A stretch of 64,000 nt of DNA, taken from contig JAIQGI010000051.1 in assembly GCA_020072565.1 (NCBI GenBank), positions 1-64,000 of the forward strand. Direction: 5' to 3'. Under the pieces are notes generated by a model, which saw only the letters and a program-made list of their open reading frames with translations, had not been told where the DNA came from and did not search any database. Positions 37,096-45,735 of this stretch are shown in pieces (positions within the stretch are counted from its first letter, which is position 1; each line of letters starts with the position of its first letter). Both the position numbers and the translations under genes were made by a program. This stretch comes from Terriglobia bacterium. Its GTDB lineage: Bacteria; Acidobacteriota; UBA6911.

Positions 37096-37932
37096 TCAAG
37101 CCGTGGGCTGCTTCGGAGCGCCGGTGCAGTCCGCCGCGGGCTTGTCCTGAACGCGCAACATATGGAGCGCACGTCGAGCGTCGGTTGGGAAATCGGTCGT
37201 GCACGCTTCAATACTGCACCGGCCCGAATAACCCACGTGCCGCAGGGTATCGAAGAAACCGGCGTAGTCCGGTTCCCGCGCGGCAGGGAAGCCTCTTCCC
37301 TCGACCTTCGCGAAGTGCACGTGGCGGATCGCGGGCCCTGCCTCGGCGAGGATCGCCAGGTCCTCCCGCTCCAGCATGAAATGATAGAAATCGACGAGCA
37401 GTTGAATGTTACTATGCCTGACCTCGCGGGCAAGACGCAATCCGTCGGCAACCAGGTTGACGATGTTGGCTTCCCGCTTGTTGATCGGCTCGATCGCGAT
37501 CGTGAGGTTGTGCTCTGCAGCCACAGGACCCAGTCGCTTGAGCAAGGCAACGATTTGGCGCCATGCGTCGGTTTTGGAAAATCCATCGGGAACGTTTTTG
37601 GCACCCGCGCTGCCGAATACGATGATGCGCGCGCCCAGGCGGGCGGCTCGGTCCAGGGCGCGGCCGGCATAATCGAGCGCCGTATTCAAGCGAGCCTCGG
37701 CCCCGGTCAGACGGATCCGGGGCGGGAAGAAGTTGTTGCAGGCCTCACACCGGATGCCGGACCGTTCCACACGCCGTGCCAGGCCGGAAAACGCCCGCTC
37801 CGGCAACGCAGCCAGATCCGCCAGCGACAACTCGATATAATCGAATCCGATCTCCGCCATCGTCTCGACCATCTCGATGCCGATGGGATCCGTCGAGGGC
37901 GAGATCAGACTGCCGCAGCACCCAAATTGCAT
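37096..37932 (-). CDS. Xylose-isomerase-like TIM barrel (sugar isomerase/epimerase)
   Basis: A 278-residue AP-endonuclease-2-type TIM barrel. Metal-site Glu and His residues are seen in IAIEPINKREANIV, LLVDFYHFMLEREDL and HVHFAKVEGRG. Its size matches hydroxypyruvate isomerase, tagatose epimerase or apiose isomerase families. The ATG at 37932 (MQFGCCGS) has AGGGA at 6 nt; longer frames start within a hairpin repeat at 37958-38043. It is the first gene of the pathway cluster running to the MFS carrier and probably converts the imported sugar to the ketose used by the transketolase. Confidence 0.88.
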   Translation of the reverse strand: MQFGCCGSLISPSTDPIGIEMVETMAEIGFDYIELSLADLAALPERAFSGLARRVERSGIRCEACNNFFPPRIRLTGAEARLNTALDYAGRALDRAARLGARIIVFGSAGAKNVPDGFSKTDAWRQIVALLKRLGPVAAEHNLTIAIEPINKREANIVNLVADGLRLAREVRHSNIQLLVDFYHFMLEREDLAILAEAGPAIRHVHFAKVEGRGFPAAREPDYAGFFDTLRHVGYSGRCSIEACTTDFPTDARRALHMLRVQDKPAADCTGAPKQPTA

Positions 37933-37957
37933 GGAATTCCCTAAACGCAACATTAAA

Positions 37958-38043
37958 CCGCGAAGACCTCGAAGACCGCAAAGGCTTACTTCAAAGTGTC
38001 CCAAGATCCTTCGCCTTCTTTGCGGTCTTTGAGGTCTTCGCGG
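37958..38043. repeat. Long inverted repeat built on CGAAGACC units
   Basis: Arms at 37958-37984 and 38014-38043 match over about 23 bp with one mismatch plus a short bulge. Each arm contains two tandem copies of a CGAAGACC-like unit. It lies 9 bp past the stop of the GH127 gene upstream, so it can act as a terminator or processing site separating that gene from the isomerase operon. A relative lies at 50506-50574. Confidence 0.7.
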
Positions 38044-38052
38044 CTCGCCCCT

Positions 38053-40812
38053 TTACTTCTCCGGGATCCAAACGATGGATGTGGGAGGACGAGGCGCCGG
38101 GCGAGCCGCGGGCTGTCCGCCGGCCTGCTGCTGCGGCTGAGGCGGCGGTGGGGGCGGCGGCGCGGGACCGCGATTGGTCCGGGCAAAGTTGGGTATTGCC
38201 ATCATCGGAGAGCCGTCGGCAAAGGAGCCTTTGATCACCATCACTCCTCCCAGAAGATCTCCCTTCCACTCAGTGGTCAGAGCGGCTGTAGAGCTGATGG
38301 GCGTTGTGATGTCCTGGTCGGCTCTTTCGATGTTGTAAACAAGAGGTCCGTAGCGCAGGGCCACCTTGTTCTGGGTTGCCGCAATCTTGTCGCTGGCTTT
38401 GACGCGCTGCACCTTCATGGGGAGTTCGAGGTCGATCTTGTCCCCAGTCTTCCACGCCCGCGTGATCACGGCATACCCTCTGTCGATGGAGGGCTTCACC
38501 GCCGACCCGTTGACTTTCAAAGTAGTGATGCCATTCGCATCGGGCGTGCCCTTGTAAAGGACGCTCACGTCACGATTCGGAACACGAACCCTTACGCTGA
38601 AGGTTTTTTGCTTTTTGGGATTGACGGTGATGGATACCTTGCCGTTCCAGGGATAATCCGTGGCCTGCACCATTTGAATGTCGGTGCCCGCTATGTTTTC
38701 CAGGTTTATCGTACTTCCGACGAAGAGATTGACATAGACGCCGTCTTCACTCTTGGCATAAACCCACGTCGGGAGCATGAGCAGAGTCCTGGGAATGTTG
38801 CCTACGCAGCATGGGCAGGCATCCCAAGGGGAGCGAAGTTCAACGGCATCCAGCGGATTCCGGTAGTAGAAGTTCTTTCCTTCGAGGTCCACCGCGCCCA
38901 GGAGGGCATTGAACATCGTCAACTCATACTGATCCGCATACCTGGCGTCGTGATACGCCAGGTTCATCTTCCATTGGAAGAAAATTTCACCGCAACTGGA
39001 ACAGGCTTCGCAATAGGCGCCGTTGCGCAGCGAGTAGTTGGGACCAAACCCTTCCGAGGTCTCGCCGCTGCCTACGCCGCCTGTGAAGTAGTATTTCTTA
39101 TTGACGACGTTGTCCCAGATCGATTTGACGGCACTCTGGTAGTCGGGATCGTGCGTTTCCACGGCGACATCGGCCATGCCCGAGTAGGTGTAAACGGCGC
39201 GCACCGCGTGCCCCACCGCCTCATACTGCTGAATGACGGGCAGATGGCTCTGGTCGTACTCGGTGCCGTTTTTCCGGTTGTCGAGCAAGAATTTCGCGAG
39301 CTGGATATAGCGGTTGCCCTTGCCGCCGCCCTCCATGTCGTTGACGAAACGCCCGAAGCGCACCAGGGCCTGTTCCATTTCCTGGTGGCCGTCGAACCAT
39401 TCTTTCTTGGGGGCCGGCCCGAGGTTGTCGCACCAGCAGTCGGCCAGCTTCTTGGCCGCGTTGTACAGGCGCGCATCTTTCTTGTCGGTCATAAGGTAGT
39501 GATTGATCGCCGACTCGATGAAGTACCCGGCGGTGTAGCCTTCGTGATTGCCCCTGCCTTGGGGCGTCCAGCGATCCGGCCAGCGGTCCACGTTGCGTAG
39601 CGTGAAGGCCGTCTGCAGGTAGCCGTCTGGGTGCTGTGCGGCCAGGATCTTCGGGATCCAGTCGTCCAGGGTCGCCCGGAATTTTTCATGGGCCTTGATG
39701 ATTTCCGGATCGCCCTGGGGATCGACCATCAGCGCGATGCTCATCGATTCGACCGTCTGATGGACCCAGGCATTGGAGAACACGTATCCCTTGTGGGCGG
39801 CGTGCGGCTCCCCGCGCAACGCCTTGGCGGCTTCAATGAAATTGTCGATGCCGCCCGGCCCCAGGGTCAGATCGGTCCGGTTGATCTGGTCGATGCAGTG
39901 GGGGATCCAGCTGGTGGTCAGGGCCTTCGCGCGGGCGTTCCACAGCGGGCTGTTGATCTTGAAGGGCTTAGTATAGACGGCGTCCAGTTGCTTCGCAGGC
40001 GGGGGTGTTTCCACCGAAACATTGAAGTCCGACGAAGCGGTTGTTTCACCGGATTTGACCGTGAGCTTCAGGACATAGGCGCCAGGAGTGGAAAACGTCG
40101 CGGTCGTCGCGAGCGACTTGGGATCCGCAAATGTAACGGTTCCGGGGCCGGACACTTTGCTCCAATTGAAACTGCCGGGAAGAATGCGGAGGTTCACGGC
40201 GATCGTCTGCGCCGGATTGGCGGCCCCAGGTGCATTGACCGTAACGGTCGTCTGATAGTTGCCGGGAGGAAGCGCCTCGGCACTGGCAGGCAACGTCTGG
40301 TAGCTGCCGAAAGAAAGAGGTGCGGCATTTACGGTCAGAGTCAAAATGCGGCTGCCTCCGCCGCGGCCCCCACCCCGGCCCTGTGCGCTATTCCAGGATT
40401 GGGGCGTGACCGACAACCACGCGGGCTTGGGAGCACCCGCTGACACAGTCCCGCTCGTGGCTCCCTCTACGGACAGAGGAACAAACCGGCTGGGGGGATT
40501 GGCGCCCTGGATCATCTGAAAATCAATGGACGCCGGAGTCGGTGCCGCAGGAACTCCTCCTCTGCCTCCCATCCCCTGCCTCGCCGGTTCGCCGCCGAAT
40601 CCGGCCCAGCCCATCAGGTAGGTCTTTCCCGGGAGCACGGTGACGCGATCGACGCCCGCAATGGCGTTCAGCGGCTCATCCGCGGCGATGACGCCGGAGA
40701 CGATGAGAGTCTGCATGAGGGGAGTGATGGCCACCGATGCCGCTGCCGCCTTGCCGACGGTCCCCATCATTTCCCGGCGAGTCATGTTGGATATCTTTGT
40801 TTCTTCACTCAA
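38053..40812 (-). CDS. Large Tat-exported GH127-type enzyme with N-terminal Ig/PKD-like domains
   Basis: A 919-residue protein. TRREMMGTVG at 11-20 is a twin-arginine signal. Residues ~95-270 hold two Ig/PKD-like domains split by a Gly/Arg-rich run (GRGGGRGGGSR, 145-155). The GH127 barrel starts near 285: TSEGFG with E587, YCEACSSCG with E602 and C604, and DACPCCVGN with C666, C668 and C669. The C-terminus is Pro/Gln/Ala-rich. The start is TTG at 40812 preceded by TTGGAGGTGA at about 6 nt. With two extra cysteines near the zinc site (C607, C666) it may bind metal differently. The domain set suggests binding to insoluble polysaccharide. Confidence 0.9.
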   Translation of the reverse strand: MSEETKISNMTRREMMGTVGKAAAASVAITPLMQTLIVSGVIAADEPLNAIAGVDRVTVLPGKTYLMGWAGFGGEPARQGMGGRGGVPAAPTPASIDFQMIQGANPPSRFVPLSVEGATSGTVSAGAPKPAWLSVTPQSWNSAQGRGGGRGGGSRILTLTVNAAPLSFGSYQTLPASAEALPPGNYQTTVTVNAPGAANPAQTIAVNLRILPGSFNWSKVSGPGTVTFADPKSLATTATFSTPGAYVLKLTVKSGETTASSDFNVSVETPPPAKQLDAVYTKPFKINSPLWNARAKALTTSWIPHCIDQINRTDLTLGPGGIDNFIEAAKALRGEPHAAHKGYVFSNAWVHQTVESMSIALMVDPQGDPEIIKAHEKFRATLDDWIPKILAAQHPDGYLQTAFTLRNVDRWPDRWTPQGRGNHEGYTAGYFIESAINHYLMTDKKDARLYNAAKKLADCWCDNLGPAPKKEWFDGHQEMEQALVRFGRFVNDMEGGGKGNRYIQLAKFLLDNRKNGTEYDQSHLPVIQQYEAVGHAVRAVYTYSGMADVAVETHDPDYQSAVKSIWDNVVNKKYYFTGGVGSGETSEGFGPNYSLRNGAYCEACSSCGEIFFQWKMNLAYHDARYADQYELTMFNALLGAVDLEGKNFYYRNPLDAVELRSPWDACPCCVGNIPRTLLMLPTWVYAKSEDGVYVNLFVGSTINLENIAGTDIQMVQATDYPWNGKVSITVNPKKQKTFSVRVRVPNRDVSVLYKGTPDANGITTLKVNGSAVKPSIDRGYAVITRAWKTGDKIDLELPMKVQRVKASDKIAATQNKVALRYGPLVYNIERADQDITTPISSTAALTTEWKGDLLGGVMVIKGSFADGSPMMAIPNFARTNRGPAPPPPPPPQPQQQAGGQPAARPAPRPPTSIVWIPEK

Positions 40813-41563
40813 GGGTCACCTCCAACTCTTGATAAATCCCTAGCGATGCGATTTTTAACGTCACGGCAGCGATGCCGCGGCGCAAATCGGGCCGAAACAT
40901 TCGAAGCGCGAGTTCCCAATGGATCATGAAGATGGCGGCCCCTATTCTCGCGCAGCAACCCCTTTGGCCGCAAGCAAGATCGAAAAAATTAAGAAACCTT
41001 CGGAATTATTTTCCCTGGTCTGGCCCGGAACAACAAATGGTGTCTGGCTACCATTTCCCCTTATGTCAAAGTAGAACGAGCAACCTGGCACGAATGGAGC
41101 TTAAATGCGGATTTCAATTGGACCCTGAAGGGGTCCAGCAGCAAAGCCCAGGGCGTAAGCCCTGGGGAACCCGCGCCTGGCAGAAAATCAGCCCTGAAAG
41201 GGCGGCGCAGCTGCGTCGCCCCTTCAGGGCTAGTCTTTTGGATGTCCATAATCCCAGGGCTTACGCCCTTAAGCGCTAACTTAACCCACTTTCCCGACCT
41301 GGGCTTGGGCTTGGACTTGGACTTTGACGTGGACCTTGACGCTCTGCTGCGCAGCAAGCGATAAGAAGCGACCCGTAGCCTGATAAAGGTTGGGCGTGCA
41401 AGAGTTTGTCTCCGCTCAAAAGGTCCACGTCTACGTCCAGGTTTAGGTCCAAGTCCACGTTTATCACGCCCTTTCAGGGCTTAAGACCCTTGATTTGGCG
41501 GCACTGCCAGGTGATTTTGGTTACTCTCATTTGAGTGCCATTCTTGCCTGACACCGTATTCAC
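40813..41563. repeat. Repeat-rich 751-bp spacer: stacked palindromes and a hexamer element
   Basis: No gene. Three hairpins are stacked: CCCAGGGC-GTAA-GCCCTGGG at 41147-41166, AGCCCTGAAAGGGGC-like arms at 41190-41231, and CCCAGGGCTTACGCCC at 41252-41267. A further CGCCCTTTCAGGGC lies near 41467. Between them, 41300-41341 and 41422-41459 are complementary arms made of GGACTT/GGACGT hexamers around an 80-bp core. The left 230 bp, next to the GH127 start, shows nothing beyond presumed promoter sequence. Confidence 0.65.
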
Positions 41564-44461
41564 TTATCGACGGTCGGCGCGCTGCAAATCGATTTTCGAG
41601 GTTGGTCCGCTGATTGCCAGCTCGGCGCGCCACGGATAATCCCAGTTGCCCGTCTGGACGACGGGCACCGCTTTGCCCTCCTGGAGCAACTCGTACCTGG
41701 ATTGGGCGGGGATCGACAGCCGCACGCCGGTCTTGTGTGCGTTGGCGGTGCGGTTCTCGATCGTGAATGCGATCTTTTGAAGCGCCTTGTCCATCGTGAT
41801 CGGGCCATCAGCTGCAAAGCCGTCGCGTTCCAGCTCCAGCTTGACCCTCCGGATGTCGTCCGGGAAGGGGAGGTACATGTCGGGGATGACGACATCCAGG
41901 CGCCGCCGCAAGCCGTCGCGCGGATTGATCGACAGTTCGTTGCCCTGCTCCGTCATCATGCCGCCATAGGCGAACCAGCCGAAGACCGGGTCACGCGTGA
42001 CGATGGTCGAGGCCATGCGCAGCGCGCCGCCGTAACCCAGATCGATCTCGCCGTCGTAGCGCCACGGGCCGCGCGGCACGATCACGCCGCCGGGATAGCT
42101 CGAGCCCATCCACGCGCTGCCCACTTTGGAGGACATGAACTGCCAGCCCGACGCGCCGTCGTTCTCCGGGCCGGGATACCAGAAGCCGTAGTTTGTGTCA
42201 GGCCGGCCGGTGTTCATCAGGCACCACGAGCTCAGGTAGGAGGCATAGCCGAGCTGCAGCCAGTCGAACGGTTGCGCGGCGAAGTTGAGCGCATAGTCGA
42301 GTACGCCCCAGCCGCCCATGGCGGCCATGTAGCTGACGCCACCGTCGGCGCCGAGCGTATAGAAAGCCGGGTTGAGCCAGCCGCGCACCACGAGGCCCGA
42401 CGCCAGCTGCCGATCCATGAAGACGCGCGAGTCCTCACGCCGCACCAAGGGGTGCGAATACCACTTCTTGAGCTTCAGGTCGAACCACAGGTTCTTGTCG
42501 GGCTGCATGTCGTGCGTCGCGCCGTACTTGGCAAACGCGTACGTCGACTCGAACGCCGTGCGGTCGAAGGCGTACTCGGAGCGGAACGGATAGAGATCGT
42601 CATAGACGAAGTACTTGACCTTTTTCTCCCACTCGTTGCGCAGCCAGACCGCCTGCTCCGGGAAGCCTTCCTGATCCAGCGCGTCGATCAGATCAAGCAC
42701 GATGAGCTCGTTGTAGAGCCCCCATTTATAAGTCTCGTAATACGACGGGTAGATCTCGTAAGGATAGGTGTAGAAAGCACGGGCTGTCTCCCAGGCGCGG
42801 TTGAGGTAACCCGCGGCATCGAGGTACTTCGACATCTCGGGGTACATCTTGGCGATCTGGTACATATGGAAGTAGAGCATGATCACGTGCGGGTAATCGT
42901 AGGAGCGCCACACGTGTTCCTTATCGAGATCGCGCAGTGCCGTCGCGCCGGATGCCAGCTTCTCGGCATAGGCTTTGCGCCGCGCCGGGTCGCGGTTGAT
43001 GTACCAGTTCGGTGTGCCGTAGACGCCATATGGATACGGCCGCTCGTCGTCGCGCCGCTGCAGGCCGCCCCAGACGAAGTTCTTCAGATAGTACTCCAGC
43101 GATTCGATCTCCTTCAGGTTTGGATAAGTGACGTTTTTTGACGCGATGTAAGGCGCCTTGCTCAGGCCCGGGTCGTCGCACGTCAGCGCATAAATCATGC
43201 GGTCCAGGAAGATGTCCGGATCGTCGATCGTCCGCGTAACCTTCGCCTTCATGTCGTACGGCCCGTAGACCCCGTTCCACCACTTCGCCGGGTCCTTGAT
43301 CTGCTGCTTGTCGACGATGAACGCGGCGCGTTTCTTGATCAGCGTTTCCATCGGCTCGGTGACGAAGAACTCGAGGTAGGTTTGGCGCCCGCCGTCGTGT
43401 TTTATGGTCAGCATGTTCTCGCCGAGCTTCTTGAATGCCACTTCGTAGACATGGTGGCCGGGCCTGGGCTCGCCAAGGGCCTTGAGGGTCGTCTGGTCGG
43501 GGAACTCCGACTGGATGGTGTCGATCTTGGCCTTGGTGTGAAGCGAGAAGCGCGCCGTGAGGTTATCGGGAATCGTCATGCCCGGCACCACGCGGATGTC
43601 GAAAAGCCCGGCCTGATAAATCATCTCGCGCAATTCTTCGTAACTGTCGGCCCATTGCATGCGGAAGCCGTAAGAGGCCTTGCTGCCCGGCCGGCCCGCA
43701 GCGGCAAGGTCGAGGGCGGTGTGCGCCTGGCGCCAGGTGCCGCGCGTCTCGGCGCCGCCGGTCCGGCTCGAGTGAACATAGACCTGCGCGCCGCCGCGGC
43801 CGCCGCCTCCACCTGTGTACTCGAGCTTTGTGCCGGGCCGGACGGTCACCAGCAGAAAAGGCGGGGCACCTGAGGCGCGCACGAAGTAAAAGAACGATCC
43901 ATGGCCCGAGATAAACTGGTGGCGGAGAAATCCCCGCTCGAAGATCTGGATCGGATTTTCGCCCGACGGCCCGACGACCGGGATGTTGATGCCCAGGTCA
44001 CCGATCTGCACGGCCGTCTTGCCTGTCGACTCCACGTCGATCGTCCAGTCGAGCACATTCCCGTCGGTCCTGTAGGTTTCGGCGACCTTGAGCGGCACGT
44101 TGCTGGAGTCGTTGGCATAGGTGACAACACCGGTTTCAGGCGAGGCTGTCCACTTCGGCCCGCGCGTCGTCAGAGTGGTCCATTCGCCGTTGCCCGCTCG
44201 ATAGCTCAGGCTCAGCCCAAGCGTGGCGGCGCCGCCGCCGCGACCCGTGGCTCCTCCCTGGCCCCGTCCGCCGGGCGCCGCGGACGGCATGAGCATCGCG
44301 CCAAACGGATCGTGCGGATTGGCAAGGCCCGAAATGCCGCGCTCGTCGTAGGCGAAGCGGAAACTGCCCTTTTCGATCGTGCCGGGTGCGGTCTGAGCCA
44401 CTGCGAGGGCCGGGATGGCCGCCAGCATGCCGGCAGCGCAAATCCTCATGAATAGCTTCAT
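41564..44461 (-). CDS. Large exported DUF5695-like protein, paralogue 1
   Basis: A 965-residue exported protein with a signal peptide ending ALAVAQ. The N-terminal beta-sandwich (LDWTIDVESTG) is followed by a long alpha-helical toroid with many aromatic motifs, for example SYDYPHVIMLYFHMYQIAKM and YPYGVYGTPNWYINRD. A C-terminal sandwich closes it (TIENRTANAHKTGVRLS). By memory it resembles DUF5695 proteins, which are uncharacterised but glycosidase-like. Two Gly/Arg-rich loops ([16 protein letters not shown]) occur. The ATG at 44461 has AAGGGAG at 7 nt and a strong hairpin just upstream. It shares clear homology with the 57821-61060 gene, which has an extra inserted module. Confidence 0.8.
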   Translation of the reverse strand: MKLFMRICAAGMLAAIPALAVAQTAPGTIEKGSFRFAYDERGISGLANPHDPFGAMLMPSAAPGGRGQGGATGRGGGAATLGLSLSYRAGNGEWTTLTTRGPKWTASPETGVVTYANDSSNVPLKVAETYRTDGNVLDWTIDVESTGKTAVQIGDLGINIPVVGPSGENPIQIFERGFLRHQFISGHGSFFYFVRASGAPPFLLVTVRPGTKLEYTGGGGGRGGAQVYVHSSRTGGAETRGTWRQAHTALDLAAAGRPGSKASYGFRMQWADSYEELREMIYQAGLFDIRVVPGMTIPDNLTARFSLHTKAKIDTIQSEFPDQTTLKALGEPRPGHHVYEVAFKKLGENMLTIKHDGGRQTYLEFFVTEPMETLIKKRAAFIVDKQQIKDPAKWWNGVYGPYDMKAKVTRTIDDPDIFLDRMIYALTCDDPGLSKAPYIASKNVTYPNLKEIESLEYYLKNFVWGGLQRRDDERPYPYGVYGTPNWYINRDPARRKAYAEKLASGATALRDLDKEHVWRSYDYPHVIMLYFHMYQIAKMYPEMSKYLDAAGYLNRAWETARAFYTYPYEIYPSYYETYKWGLYNELIVLDLIDALDQEGFPEQAVWLRNEWEKKVKYFVYDDLYPFRSEYAFDRTAFESTYAFAKYGATHDMQPDKNLWFDLKLKKWYSHPLVRREDSRVFMDRQLASGLVVRGWLNPAFYTLGADGGVSYMAAMGGWGVLDYALNFAAQPFDWLQLGYASYLSSWCLMNTGRPDTNYGFWYPGPENDGASGWQFMSSKVGSAWMGSSYPGGVIVPRGPWRYDGEIDLGYGGALRMASTIVTRDPVFGWFAYGGMMTEQGNELSINPRDGLRRRLDVVIPDMYLPFPDDIRRVKLELERDGFAADGPITMDKALQKIAFTIENRTANAHKTGVRLSIPAQSRYELLQEGKAVPVVQTGNWDYPWRAELAISGPTSKIDLQRADRR

Positions 44462-44479
44462 CGTTCTACTCCCTTCTTG

Positions 44480-44505
44480 CAATGCGGCGGCATACCGCCG
44501 CATTG
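44480..44505 (-). promoter_or_regulatory. Perfect hairpin immediately upstream of a ribosome binding site
   Basis: CAATGCGGCGG at 44480-44490 is exactly complementary to 44495-44505 with a CATA loop. On the minus-strand RNA it ends about 4 nt before AAGGGAG of the DUF5695-like gene, so it could gate translation or protect the 5' end. It may also be a REP-like palindrome without function. Confidence 0.5.
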
Positions 44506-44526
44506 GAGTTAATCTATTCAGGGGGT

Positions 44527-44616
44527 GACGCCCGAAGGGCCGCCATTGCGTAGGCCCGGCCGTCAGGCCGGGAGACAGTGAGCACGTCCTGAATGAGCGC
44601 CGAAGGCGCGACACCT
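44527..44616 (-). repeat. 90-bp composite palindromic element, copy A
   Basis: It contains CGCGCCTTCGGCGCTCATT, a variable middle, and CCCGGCCTGACGGCCGGG followed by GGCGGCCCTTCGGGC on the minus strand. Copies B (44853-44943) and C (61123-61212) share the order and spacing. Copies A and C lie about 65 bp upstream of the two DUF5695-like genes. Confidence 0.65.
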
Positions 44617-44852
44617 CCCGCAGAGATCTTCCTGACCAGTTTGCGTGCCATCCAGTTGGATAGGGTATGGCCGGGAAATATCTCTGCGTAAATCTCCATA
44701 TCGTTTGGAGTACCAAGTGGAGGAAATGCCTCATCGATCCGCAATGAAGCCATCGTCTTTATGCCTATGTGGGTTCCGTTGCTCGCTTCAAGCAGGTCAG
44801 GCTCATACAGGCTAACAGCCGCTCACATCCATCTGTACACCACCATTTTGAT

Positions 44853-44943
44853 TGAGTGCCGCGCCTTCGGCGCTCGATTCTTCAGCCATACGCGTATCCC
44901 GGCCTTACGGCCGGGCCTACGAACTGCCGGCCCTTTGGGCCTC
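44853..44943 (+). repeat. 90-bp composite palindromic element, copy B
   Basis: GCCGCGCCTTCGGCGCTCGA is followed by CCCGGCCTTACGGCCGGG and CCGGCCCTTTGGGCC on the plus strand. It runs directly into the 19-bp minisatellite. A partial GCGCCTTCGGCGC also recurs near 45302. Confidence 0.65.
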
Positions 44944-45258
44944 CGCTCCGTCTTGGGGTTTCCGCTCCATCTTGGGGTTTCCGCTCCATCTTGGGGTTTC
45001 CGCTCCATCTTGGGGCCTCCGCTCCATCTTGGGGCCTCCGCTCCATCTTGGGGTTTCCGCTCCATCTTGGGGCCTCCGCTCCGTCTTGGGGTTTCCGCTC
45101 CATCTTGGGGTTTCCGCTCCATCTTGGGGCCTCCGCTCCATCTTGGGGTTTCCGCTCCATCTTGGGGTTTCCGCTCCATCTTGGGGCCTCCGCTCCATCT
45201 TGGGGCCTCCGCTCCGTCTTGGGGCCTCCGCTCCGTCTTGGGGTTTCCGCTCCGTCTT
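44936..45258. repeat. Minisatellite: 17 tandem copies of a 19-bp unit
   Basis: The unit is GGGG-(TT or CC)-TCCGCTCC-(A or G)-TCTT. Seventeen copies cover 323 bp. Two positions vary: the TT/CC pair and the A/G, giving the order cc-g, tt-a x3, cc-a x2, tt-a, cc-g, tt-a x2, cc-a, tt-a x2, cc-a, cc-g x2, tt-g. Because 19 is not divisible by three, long spurious reading frames arise in several phases. The rest of 44462-45735 holds palindromes and no gene. Confidence 0.92.
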
Positions 45259-45735
45259 GAATGTATGGACTCCAGGCAGCGGCATGCCGCTGCACTGCAA
45301 GGCGCCTTCGGCGCACGATTGCCTTGAGCGGTTGCATCTCACTGAACGGGTGCCGGGGGATGGGCTTGGGCGTCAATCCGGCAAAACCTATATCGAATAA
45401 GCCGCCGCAGCTCCGGCCCATAAACCCAGAAGGTAGGTCCACGCCCGCTGCGGTTGAGCTCCAAGCTACACGCCGCGCAATTGGTCGGGATCGCGCGTTG
45501 CCGTCTGAGCTGGCTTTGATTCGCGGTCCGTAACTTGCGGCCCGTGCCGTCAAAACGAGCAGGATTATATCATCTTCCAGTTGTGCACGGTTCTGGAATG
45601 GCGATAATGATCTTCATCAAACATCGTTACTTCAGGCAGGCGAGCGGACCTACCGTTGACCTATCAGAGCACATGGTTCCACGGATGGCAAAGGCTTCAG
45701 GTAGGCTGCCTTGCGACAGCCGGCGGAGAAGAAGC

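Noticed and set aside
44936-45258. CRISPR-like array
   Set aside because: Units are directly tandem with no unique spacers and no cas genes nearby.
44761-45553. Long repeat-containing reading frames on both strands over the minisatellite
   Set aside because: The 19-bp unit is not a multiple of three and lacks stop codons, so several frames open automatically. None has a ribosome binding site or a family, and they overlap each other.
45535-45735. N-terminal extension of the GH20/67-like protein
   Set aside because: The extra 67 residues lack a signal peptide and pass through spacer sequence; the ATG at 45736 has a ribosome binding site and gives a proper signal peptide.
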